10,369 nt of DNA from Acetobacteraceae bacterium. Lineage in GTDB: Bacteria; Pseudomonadota; Alphaproteobacteria; Acetobacterales; Acetobacteraceae. Where the stretch lies: the NCBI GenBank assembly GCA_027306955.1, contig DAHUXX010000008.1, forward strand, positions 1 through 10,369, written 5' to 3'. Each line of letters begins with the position of its first letter. The stretch's first letter is position 1. This document shows, one piece after another, positions 1 to 5,829 of the stretch. A model generated the notes under the pieces. It ran no database searches, was not told the origin of the DNA, and worked only from the letters and a program-made list of their open reading frames with translations. Made by a program: the position numbers and the translations under genes.

Positions 1-7
1 GTGGATT

Positions 8-22
8 CCGGGCTCCGCCCGG
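8..22. other. Short GC hairpin at left window edge, downstream of the DUF488 gene
   Basis: Two perfect 6-base arms (CCGGGC and GCCCGG) flank a 3-base loop. The hairpin lies just past the stop codon of the minus-strand DUF488 gene, so it could help end that transcript, but no T-tract follows on either strand. The surrounding string, beginning GTGGATTCCGGGC, resembles one arm of the palindromic intergenic repeats common in alphaproteobacteria. The window edge prevents seeing whether a partner arm exists. Confidence 0.35.
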
Positions 23-34
23 CTGGGCAGGAGG

Positions 35-424
35 CTAGCCTCTTGCGCCTCCTTTGCTCAGCAGCCACAGACGCAACGCGAGCGCGTTGTTCCGCTCCTC
101 GTCCTTCGCGGCATAAAGCAGGGTGACCGGGCCGGCGGCGATCCGCTCCCGCAGCGCCGCCAACGCTGCCTGCGCGGCGGGCATCAGCAGCTCTTCGGCA
201 TAGGCTGCGCGAAAGGCCTCCCAGTCCTCGGGATGGCCGTGAAAGCGCTTGCGCAGCCCGTTGCTCGGCGCGACGTCGCGCAGCCAGGCATCGATCGCAG
301 CCTTCTCCTTCGCGATGCCGCGCGGCCACAGCCGGTCGACCAGCACCCGCGCGCCGTCCGCTGCTTCGGGCGCCGCATAGACGCGCTTTACCCTGATCCC
401 GCCCGCTTTCCGCTTCTCCGCCAT
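35..424 (-). CDS. DUF488 family protein (YeaO-like)
   Basis: This 129-residue protein matches the DUF488/YeaO family, small single-domain cytoplasmic proteins with no established reaction. Family hallmarks are visible: an early VKRVY strand (12-16), the DRLWPRG motif (30-36), a W-L-R-D-V-A-P-S run (47-54) and an FHGHPEDW block (61-68). Near the C-terminus are a strand with LLYAAKDEERN and a helix of alternating Ala and Leu. The length is typical for the family and the gene looks intact. The ATG at 424 is preceded on the minus strand by a GTGAGGA purine stretch about 6 bases upstream, a usable ribosome site. The gene is divergent from the NRAMP-like transporter, and the 102-base gap must carry signals for both. 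The stop codon sits inside a 12-base perfect palindrome (31-42). The family call is firm; the function is unknown. Confidence 0.88.
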   Translation of the reverse strand: MAEKRKAGGIRVKRVYAAPEAADGARVLVDRLWPRGIAKEKAAIDAWLRDVAPSNGLRKRFHGHPEDWEAFRAAYAEELLMPAAQAALAALRERIAAGPVTLLYAAKDEERNNALALRLWLLSKGGARG

Positions 425-466
425 CGCGTCCTCACCCTGCCGGCTCTTGCCAAGCCAGCATACTCC

Positions 467-494
467 TTGACGGAAATGTAGCCACGACTACATC
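467..494 (+). promoter_or_regulatory. Candidate promoter with palindromic operator upstream of the NRAMP-like gene
   Basis: TTGACG at 467-472 matches five of six bases of the -35 consensus. TACATC at 489-494, after a 16-base spacer, is a weak -10 (three of six). A perfect inverted repeat, ATGTAG-N6-CTACAT, spans 476-493 and therefore fills the spacer and overlaps the -10, the classic position for a repressor site. Transcription would begin near 500-502, giving a leader of about 25 bases containing a purine-rich AAAAAGAGCGAG just before the TTG start at 527. Because metal transporters are usually metal-regulated, a metal-sensing repressor is a reasonable guess. The palindrome does not match any metal-regulator box I know by heart. 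Confidence 0.45.
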
Positions 495-526
495 CTCTTG
501 CCGCGGCAACAAAAAGAGCGAGTGCC

Positions 527-1885
527 TTGCTGCATTGCCCGGATACCGCATTCGACACGGCCCCGCGCGATGAGCTCCTTCGCGAAGACTTGCTGCGCGC
601 GCGAGACCGCCGCCGCGTGCGCGCCGCGCGCGCCGGGCACCACAATCTGCGCCTGCTCTGGCTCCTCGTCGGCCCCGGCATCCTCGTCATGCTCGGCGAG
701 AACGACGGGCCGAGCATGGTCTCCTACGCCACCACCGGCGCCGCCTACGGCATCGGCTTCTTCGTCCCCTTCATTCTGCTGACCTTCGCCATGGCCTTCG
801 TGGTGCAGGAGATGACCGTGCGCCTCGGGGCGGCGACGCATCGCGGCCACGCGGAACTGATCTTCCAGCGCTTCGGCCCGTTCTGGGGCTGGTTCGCCAT
901 GGCCGACCTGGTCGTCGGCAACCTGCTCACGCTCGTCACGGAGTTCATCGCCATCCAGGCCGGCGCGCTCTATTTCGGCGTCCCGCCCGCACTCTCGGTG
1001 GCCGCCGGCGCGCTTTTGGTGGTCGGGGCGCTGGCGCTGCGCCGCTACGCCACCTGGGAACGCATTCTGATGGCGCTTGCGGTCTTCAACCTGCTCTTCG
1101 TCCCCGCCGCCATTATGGCGCGGCCGAGCGGGGCGACGCTGCTGCACGCTATCGCCACCTGGGGCCCGCTGCCGGGCGGGATCACCACGGGGTTCGTCAC
1201 CCTCATCCTGGCCAATATCGGCGCCACCGTGACGCCTTGGATGCTGTTCTTCCAGCAGAGCGCCGTCGTGGACAAAGGTCTTACCCGCGCCGACATCGCC
1301 CAGGGCCGCCTGGACACCGCGCTGGGCGCGTTCGTCGCCGCCGTCGCCGCCATCGCCACCGTGGCCGCGGCGGCGCCGCTGCATGCCGCGCATATCGACG
1401 TTTCCCACCTCGTGAACGGCGCCGATTTCGCGACCGCGCTGCGCCCCTATATCGGCGGCGTGGGCGCCAGCCTGTTCGCGCTCGGCATGATCGAGGCGGG
1501 CCTGGTCGCCGCGATGACCATCTCCGCGAGCTCCTCCTATGCGCTGGCCGAGACGCTGGCGGCGCGCCACAGCCTCAACCTCGACTTCGCCCATGGCTGG
1601 CTGTTCTACGCCGCCGCGATCTTCTCCACGCTGTTCGCGGCCGCGGTCGTGCTGATCCCCGGCGCGCCGCTGCTGGCGATGACGCTCGCGGTGAACGTGA
1701 TCGCGACCCTGCTGATGGCGCCGGCGCTGCTGCTGCTGCTGTTGCTGGTCAACGACCGCGAGATCATGGGCGGCCTCGCCAACACCTGGCGCGCCAATGT
1801 CGCCGGCACAGCGATCGTCGTGGGCATCGCGCTGGTCGGCACGGTGTTCGGCATCGTCACCGTTTTCCCGGGGCTGCTGGCATGA
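527..1885 (+). CDS. NRAMP (SLC11)-family divalent metal transporter with non-canonical metal site
   Basis: This 452-residue inner-membrane protein has a hydrophilic basic N-terminus (about 1-42) followed by roughly eleven hydrophobic segments, as in the NRAMP/MntH family of proton-coupled metal ion transporters. TM1 starts GPGILVML and carries DGPS (60-63) where canonical members have DPGN: the metal-binding Asp is kept, the Asn becomes Ser. TM6 reads GATVTPW (232-238) against the usual GATVMPH, so the metal-ligand Met is Thr and the His is Trp. A following QQSAVVDKG block (243-251) and QEMTVRLG (94-101) fit a divergent bacterial NRAMP subgroup. Loss of the soft Met ligand suggests selectivity other than Mn/Fe, possibly Mg as reported for NRAMP-related magnesium transporters; this is inference. 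TTG 527 is the earliest possible start because an in-frame TAG lies at 479; a shorter GTG start at 617 is also possible. The gene overlaps the next by ATGA. Confidence 0.9.
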   Translation: MLHCPDTAFDTAPRDELLREDLLRARDRRRVRAARAGHHNLRLLWLLVGPGILVMLGENDGPSMVSYATTGAAYGIGFFVPFILLTFAMAFVVQEMTVRLGAATHRGHAELIFQRFGPFWGWFAMADLVVGNLLTLVTEFIAIQAGALYFGVPPALSVAAGALLVVGALALRRYATWERILMALAVFNLLFVPAAIMARPSGATLLHAIATWGPLPGGITTGFVTLILANIGATVTPWMLFFQQSAVVDKGLTRADIAQGRLDTALGAFVAAVAAIATVAAAAPLHAAHIDVSHLVNGADFATALRPYIGGVGASLFALGMIEAGLVAAMTISASSSYALAETLAARHSLNLDFAHGWLFYAAAIFSTLFAAAVVLIPGAPLLAMTLAVNVIATLLMAPALLLLLLLVNDREIMGGLANTWRANVAGTAIVVGIALVGTVFGIVTVFPGLLA

Positions 1886-2076
1886 GCGGCATCCGGCCCG
1901 ACCCGCTCGACGCGCTCGACCCGGACCAGCGCTCCAGCGTCGCGGAACGCCCGCTACCGCGCCGCAAGCTCGGCCGCGGCATCATCTGGCTGTTGATCGG
2001 CCTGCGGGTCTATGTGCTGCTGGCGATACCAATCGTGGTCTACGCCTTCCTCCACGCGCTGCGACACGGCGGCTGA
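1882..2076 (+). CDS. Small single-pass membrane protein coupled to the NRAMP-like transporter
   Basis: This 64-residue reading frame starts with the ATG that overlaps the transporter stop in an ATGA, a strong sign of translational coupling. The N-terminal half is hydrophilic and Asp/Pro-rich (about 1-26). A basic patch R-R-K-L-G-R (27-32) follows, then one hydrophobic segment (about 34-57) interrupted by a single Arg at 42, and a short tail ending in LRHGG. By the positive-inside rule the N-terminus should be cytoplasmic. I do not recognise the family. Position and topology suggest an accessory or regulatory subunit of the transporter, as seen for other small membrane proteins beside transporters, but nothing in the sequence proves it. 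The gene ends 21 bases before the convergent zinc-ribbon gene. Confidence 0.75.
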   Translation: MSGIRPDPLDALDPDQRSSVAERPLPRRKLGRGIIWLLIGLRVYVLLAIPIVVYAFLHALRHGG

Positions 2077-2097
2077 TGGGGCCGGCAAGGCCCGGGT

Positions 2098-2577
2098 TCA
2101 GGCGAGACCCAGCCCAGCAAAGAGTCGTATCGCCGGCGGCCACGCGCGCATGATCGGCACCCGCCAGACATAGATCGCCACCGCCGCGGCAAGGAGGAGT
2201 GCAAGGCTTGCCGCCCAGGCCAGCAGCACCATGCCTCTCTCACGAGCCCGAGGCGGCGGCGGCGGCACGACCCGCCGCTCGGGCACGACCTCGATGCGGG
2301 GCGGTTCCGCCGGTGCCGGCGCCGGTGCCGGTGTCGGCTTCGCGTGCTCCGGCTGCCGCGCGGGTTCGGGGGGCGGTTCCGGCTCGGGCGTTGCCGCCTG
2401 GGGCTGTCCGCGAAGCGGCTGCTCCGGTTGTGCCGGCTCCGGCTCCGGCTGCGGCGTCACGGGCGGGCTCCGGTCCCAGCTCGTGCCGCAGGCGGAACAG
2501 CGTAACCGGCGCGCCGCATGCAGTGCCGCGTCGGGCACGTCGTATTCCGCACCGCATTCCGGGCAGGTCATCCGCAT
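2098..2577 (-). CDS. Zinc-ribbon membrane protein (MJ0042-type finger, DUF3426-like)
   Basis: This 159-residue protein opens with a zinc ribbon: Cys5-x2-Cys8 and Cys27-x2-Cys30, the pattern of the MJ0042/zinc_ribbon_5 finger. A long Pro/Glu/Ala-rich linker follows (about 37-113), including runs of alternating Pro-Ala and a six-proline stretch. It is followed by one transmembrane helix (about 116-138) and a tail with WPPAIRLFAGLGL (146-158) that resembles the end of alphaproteobacterial proteins of this type. The likely topology is zinc ribbon in the cytoplasm, anchored in the inner membrane. The gene is divergent from ftsE, an arrangement I recall from other alphaproteobacteria, which hints at a link with division or envelope functions; its molecular role is unknown. 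The ATG at 2577 has no Shine-Dalgarno sequence (a second ATG lies two codons in), and a -10-like element sits 5 bases upstream. Confidence 0.83.
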   Translation of the reverse strand: MRMTCPECGAEYDVPDAALHAARRLRCSACGTSWDRSPPVTPQPEPEPAQPEQPLRGQPQAATPEPEPPPEPARQPEHAKPTPAPAPAPAEPPRIEVVPERRVVPPPPPRARERGMVLLAWAASLALLLAAAVAIYVWRVPIMRAWPPAIRLFAGLGLA

Positions 2578-2582
2578 GCGCT

Positions 2583-2612
2583 ATTGTCGCCATCGTCCGG
2601 TGCCACTTGCAA
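2583..2612 (-). promoter_or_regulatory. Candidate promoter for the zinc-ribbon gene (leaderless geometry)
   Basis: Read on the minus strand, TTGCAA (2607-2612) and GACAAT (2583-2588) are separated by 18 bases, each matching four of six consensus positions. Only 5 bases lie between GACAAT and the ATG at 2577, so transcription would start at or near the A of the start codon. The upstream bases contain no Shine-Dalgarno sequence, which is consistent with a leaderless mRNA. The individual elements are weak, so this is tentative. Confidence 0.35.
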
Positions 2613-2719
2613 GGCGCTTCCGGCGCGGTGCCGGGACATGGCAGAACCCTTTCCATGCAGGATCCCGCGATGCGAGTGGAGGGGACCCGGCCCAGCCGCC
2701 GCGCCGGTCCGGGGGCCGG

Positions 2720-3397
2720 ATGGGCATGAGCGCGGTCGTGGTGCGGCTCGAGGCCGTGGCGCTGGAGGTCGGGGCCCAGAGGGTGCTGCGCGACATCAGC
2801 CTCGCCATCCCCCGCGGCGGCTTCCGCTGGCTGCTCGGCCCGTCCGGAGCGGGGAAAACCTCCCTGTTGCGCCTGCTGCACCTCGAGGCGCGGCCGAGCG
2901 AGGGGCGCATGGAGTTGCTCGGCCGCGACATCGGCGCCGCCCCGCGCGCGGCCTTGCCGCAGCTGCGCCGGCGCATCGGCATGGTGTTCCAGGATTTCCG
3001 CCTGCTGCCGCACCTCTCCGCCTTCGACAATGTCGCCCTGCCGCTGCGCCTCGCCGGCCGGCCGGAGGGCCAGGTGCAGGCCGATGTCGGCGAGATGCTG
3101 GCCTGGGTGGGGCTGCGTGCGCGTACCCATTGCCATCCGGCCGAGCTGTCCGGTGGCGAGCAGCAGCGCGTCGCCATCGCCCGCGCCGTCATCAACCGCC
3201 CGGACCTGCTGCTGGCCGACGAACCGACCGGCAATCTGGACGACACCCAGGCGCAACGGCTGATGCTGCTGCTCCGCGAGCTGTCGCGGCTCGGCACCAC
3301 CATCGTCGTCGCCACCCACAACGACGTCATCGTCGCCCGCCACCCGGCGCCGGCGCTGCGGCTCGCGACCGGCCGGCTGGTCAGCGCCGATGCATGA
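2720..3397 (+). CDS. ftsE: Cell division ATP-binding protein FtsE
   Basis: This 225-residue ABC ATPase is the cytoplasmic half of the FtsEX complex, which in other bacteria uses ATP to control peptidoglycan hydrolases at the division septum. All nucleotide-binding elements are present: Walker A GPSGAGKT (40-47), Q-loop Gln91 in GMVFQDFRLLPH, signature LSGGEQ (143-148), Walker B LLLADE (163-168), D-loop near NLDD (172-175) and the switch His200. The phrase VFQDFRLLP is typical of FtsE. Assignment is supported by the adjacent ftsX. Two ATGs are possible, 2720 and 2726; the G-rich stretch at 2711-2715 would suit the second better by spacing, so the protein may start MSAVVV. The stop overlaps the ftsX start by ATGA. 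LolD-type transporters share these motifs, but the partner gene excludes that reading. Confidence 0.95.
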   Translation: MGMSAVVVRLEAVALEVGAQRVLRDISLAIPRGGFRWLLGPSGAGKTSLLRLLHLEARPSEGRMELLGRDIGAAPRAALPQLRRRIGMVFQDFRLLPHLSAFDNVALPLRLAGRPEGQVQADVGEMLAWVGLRARTHCHPAELSGGEQQRVAIARAVINRPDLLLADEPTGNLDDTQAQRLMLLLRELSRLGTTIVVATHNDVIVARHPAPALRLATGRLVSADA

Positions 3398-4359
3398 GGC
3401 CGGCGATGCGTGACGTCGAGGCCCAGAGGGAGCGGGCCGCCGCCGCGCGGCGCGCCCGCCGTCTGCGCCCAGCGCGGTCGGACGATCTCGGCTTGCGCCG
3501 TGGCGTCGCCGGGAAGCTGCTGCCGTTCCTGGTCGCGGCGATGGCCTTTCTCGCGAGCCTGGCGCTCGCCGGCGCCATCGCTGCCGCCGGTTTCTCCCGC
3601 GAATGGCAGCAGGGCCCCGCCGCCGCGCTGACCATCCAGGTACCGGATCCCTCCGCCAAGGCCACGGATGCGCCGCAGAGCCGGCTCGACCGCGTGGTGG
3701 CGCTGCTGCGCGGCAGCCCCGGCATTGCCCACGTCAGGGCCCTGTCGCATGCCGAGATCCAGAAGCTGCTCCAGCCCTGGCTCGGCAGCGGCGCGACGGA
3801 TGGGCTGGCGCTGCCCGCCGTTGTCGCGGTGCGGGAGCGGGACGGGGGCCCCGCGCTCGGTGTAATCACCGCCGAACTGCGGGCCGCCGCTCCCGGCACG
3901 CTGGTGGACAGCCACGGCGACTGGACGCGGCGCATCGCCACCCTCGCCCACAGCATCCAGGCACTTGCCTGGGCGATGCTGGCGCTGGTCATGGGGGTCG
4001 CTACCGCCGTGGTGGCGATCGCGACCCGCGCCGGCCTGGTGCAGCGGCGCGACGCCGTGTTGCTGGTGCACGGGCTGGGCGCTACCGACGGCGACATCGC
4101 CCGCCGCTTCGCCGCGCGCGCCACCCGGCTCGCCTTTCTCGGCGGGCTTGGGGGCGTGGTCGCGGCGTTGCCGGTGCTCGGCCTCCTCGCGGCACTGGCC
4201 GCCCCGATCGCCGGCGGCATCGCCGATCCCACCGCGTGGATGCCGACCTTGCCGCGCGGCCTCTGGCTCGGCCTCGCCGCCATTCCCGTCGTCTGCGCCG
4301 GGATCGGCTTCGCTACCGCGCAGGTTACCGTCCGCGCCTGGTTGCGCCCGCTACCGTGA
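3394..4359 (+). CDS. ftsX: Cell division protein FtsX
   Basis: This 321-residue protein is the membrane half of FtsEX. It has the FtsX architecture: a basic cytoplasmic N-terminus rich in Arg (about 1-41), TM1 (about 42-66), a periplasmic domain of about 120 residues (68-187), then TM2 (189-212), TM3 (244-270) and TM4 (288-312). Between TM2 and TM3 lies the cytoplasmic segment VHGLGATDGDIARRF (225-239), typical of FtsX and expected to contact FtsE. The periplasmic loop is where hydrolase regulators of the EnvC type bind in other bacteria; none is encoded here. The ATG at 3394 overlaps the ftsE stop (ATGA), arguing for coupled translation in equal amounts; another in-frame ATG lies at 3406. 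Sequence conservation is modest, as usual for FtsX, so the call leans partly on topology and on ftsE. Confidence 0.92.
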   Translation: MRPAMRDVEAQRERAAAARRARRLRPARSDDLGLRRGVAGKLLPFLVAAMAFLASLALAGAIAAAGFSREWQQGPAAALTIQVPDPSAKATDAPQSRLDRVVALLRGSPGIAHVRALSHAEIQKLLQPWLGSGATDGLALPAVVAVRERDGGPALGVITAELRAAAPGTLVDSHGDWTRRIATLAHSIQALAWAMLALVMGVATAVVAIATRAGLVQRRDAVLLVHGLGATDGDIARRFAARATRLAFLGGLGGVVAALPVLGLLAALAAPIAGGIADPTAWMPTLPRGLWLGLAAIPVVCAGIGFATAQVTVRAWLRPLP

Positions 4360-4372
4360 CGGCTCTCGGCTC

Positions 4373-4945
4373 GTGAAACGCCGGCTCGCGTGGCTGGTGG
4401 CACTGCCGATCGTGGCGCTGGCCCTGGGCTTCGCCTGGTTCGTCGCCAGCGCCACCGGGGCGCCCGACACGCTCGTGCATGCCGACGGCATCGTCGTGCT
4501 CACCGGCGGCGCGGATCGGGTGCGGACCGGGCTGCGGCTGCTGGCCGAGGGCTGGGCGCCGCGGCTGCTGGTCTCGGGGGTGGGGCGCGCCGCCGACTAC
4601 CGAACGCTGGCAAGGCTCGACCATGCCCGCCCCGGTCTTTCCAGTCGCGTCACGCTGGACCATCAGGCGCGCAACACCGCCGGCAACGCGCGCGAGACCG
4701 CCGCGTGGGTGAAGGCGAACGGTCTCAAGTCGTTGATCGTCGTCACTGCCTTCTACCACATGCCGCGGGCGCTGGCGGAGTTCTCCCGCGCCATGCCCCG
4801 CATCCGTTTCCACCCCTACCCCGTGCATCCGCCCTTCCTGCATCCCTGGTGGCACGCGCGGGCGGCATGGCGGCTGCTGGTGGTCGAGTACGTGAAGTAC
4901 CTTGCCGTGGCCTCCGGCATCGCTCCGCTGCTGCGGCTGGATTGA
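4373..4945 (+). CDS. DUF218 family protein (ElyC/SanA/YdcF-like)
   Basis: This 190-residue protein has one N-terminal hydrophobic anchor (about 6-26) after a basic VKRR start, then a DUF218 domain. Visible family motifs are the strand GIVVLTGG (39-46), LLVSGVG (65-71), the ARNTAGN block (99-105) and LIVVTAFYHMPRA (121-133). In many homologues the block reads NTxEN; here the Glu is Gly. Members of this family such as ElyC and SanA act in envelope integrity in enterobacteria, while YdcF binds S-adenosylmethionine; the reaction of this one cannot be inferred. The GTG at 4373 is chosen because it lies 13 bases after the ftsX stop and begins the basic-plus-hydrophobic segment; the ribosome site is poor. 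Its stop overlaps the plsC start in TGATG. Co-location with ftsEX and plsC supports an envelope role. Confidence 0.87.
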   Translation: MKRRLAWLVALPIVALALGFAWFVASATGAPDTLVHADGIVVLTGGADRVRTGLRLLAEGWAPRLLVSGVGRAADYRTLARLDHARPGLSSRVTLDHQARNTAGNARETAAWVKANGLKSLIVVTAFYHMPRALAEFSRAMPRIRFHPYPVHPPFLHPWWHARAAWRLLVVEYVKYLAVASGIAPLLRLD

Positions 4946-5655
4946 TGCGCCGCTTCCTGCGCTCGGTGCTGTTCAACCTGTTCTTCTACGGCCTCACCGC
5001 CGTCATGGTGCTGGCGCTGCCGGTGGTTACACGGTGCGGCGAGGCGGCGATGCAGGCCTATATGCGCGCCTGGGCGCGGCTGGTGCTGGGCGGGGTGCGG
5101 CGCATCTGCGGCATCTCGTGGCGGGTGGTCGGTGCCGGCAACCTGCCGGCGGGGCCGGCGCTCATCGCCTCGCGCCACCAGTCGGCCTTCGACACAATTG
5201 TCTGGTTCCTGCTGGTGGCGGCGCCGGCGCCGACGCCGGCCTATGTGCTCAAGCGCGAGCTCACGCGGATTCCGCTGGTCGGCCGGTACTGCGAGGGACT
5301 CGGGCTGATCGCGGTGGACCGCGAGGGAGGGAGCAACGCGATGCGCGCCCTGCTGCGCGGCGGTGACGCGGCGGTGCGGGCGGGCCGTGCCATCGTGATC
5401 TTCCCAGAGGGCACGCGGGCGTCGCCGGACCGGATGCTGCCGCTGCAGCCGGGGGTCGCGGCGCTGGCGCAGCGCACCGGCCTGCCCGTCATCCCCGTCG
5501 CGACCGATTCCGGCCGCCTTTGGGGGCGCCGCGCCTTCGTCAAGAATCCGGGAACCATCACCATCGAGATTCGCGAGGCCTTACCGGCCGGGCTGTCGCG
5601 CGAGGCGCTGATGCCGGCGCTCGCCGCCGCGCTGGCTGCGCCACCGCGTGGCTAG
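4945..5655 (+). CDS. plsC: 1-acyl-sn-glycerol-3-phosphate acyltransferase (PlsC)
   Basis: This 236-residue enzyme belongs to the PlsC/LPLAT family, which transfers a second acyl chain to lysophosphatidic acid to form phosphatidic acid at the inner membrane. The catalytic HX4D motif is H78-QSAF-D83, and the substrate-binding FPEGTR motif is at 153-158. Other family blocks are LKRELTRIPLVGRY (102-115), with GLIAVDRE after it, and LPVIPVATDSG near the C-terminus. A hydrophobic N-terminal segment (about 8-28) with basic MRR before it provides membrane anchoring. Length and motifs are normal and the gene looks functional. The ATG shares bases with the DUF218 stop (TGATG), indicating translational coupling in the ftsE-ftsX-DUF218-plsC cluster. 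Substrate specificity cannot be told from sequence; related family members acylate ornithine lipids, so the gene symbol is slightly less certain than the chemistry. Confidence 0.92.
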   Translation: MRRFLRSVLFNLFFYGLTAVMVLALPVVTRCGEAAMQAYMRAWARLVLGGVRRICGISWRVVGAGNLPAGPALIASRHQSAFDTIVWFLLVAAPAPTPAYVLKRELTRIPLVGRYCEGLGLIAVDREGGSNAMRALLRGGDAAVRAGRAIVIFPEGTRASPDRMLPLQPGVAALAQRTGLPVIPVATDSGRLWGRRAFVKNPGTITIEIREALPAGLSREALMPALAAALAAPPRG

Positions 5656-5663
5656 ACCGGCCC

Positions 5664-5684
5664 TGTGGATAAAGTTGTGGGGAA
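5664..5684 (-). promoter_or_regulatory. DnaA-box-like pair in the plsC-DUF2125 gap
   Basis: Positions 5664-5672 read TGTGGATAA, the exact complement of the consensus DnaA box TTATCCACA. Twelve bases further, 5676-5684 reads TGTGGGGAA, matching seven of nine positions in the same orientation. They lie in a 174-base non-coding gap directly after plsC. There is no extended AT-rich unwinding region and no further obvious box, so this is not a convincing origin by itself. It could be a DnaA regulatory or titration site, or chance. Confidence 0.4.
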
Positions 5685-5829
5685 GCGCCCCGTTGGGCTG
5701 CCACCACGTGCCAGCGCGGACGCATAAAATGCTGATCTCGGCTTGCGTCTCGCCTACCGGGACGGCCCCGCGGCCGGGTTGCGGCAACTGGGGATAGAGG
5801 CCTTGCGCGCTTACCTGTATGCGTCGCCG

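Noticed and set aside
488..1594. Open minus-strand frame of 368 codons opposite the transporter
   Set aside because: Very rich in Glu/Gly/Arg/His/Gln with no domain; it mirrors the Leu/Ala codons of the membrane protein on the plus strand.
2079..2093. GGGCC-loop-GGCCC stem between the convergent small-membrane-protein and zinc-ribbon genes
   Set aside because: Only five base pairs and no T-run on either strand; too weak to call a terminator.
2654..2729. 24-codon upstream frame whose TGA overlaps the second ftsE ATG
   Set aside because: It could be a coupling leader peptide, but it has no good ribosome site and short frames are frequent in this GC-rich DNA; no evidence beyond position.
2581..4071. 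Long minus-strand frame opposite ftsE and ftsX, and a similar one at 3381-4403
   Set aside because: Both run across two real overlapping genes and show no motif or sensible composition.
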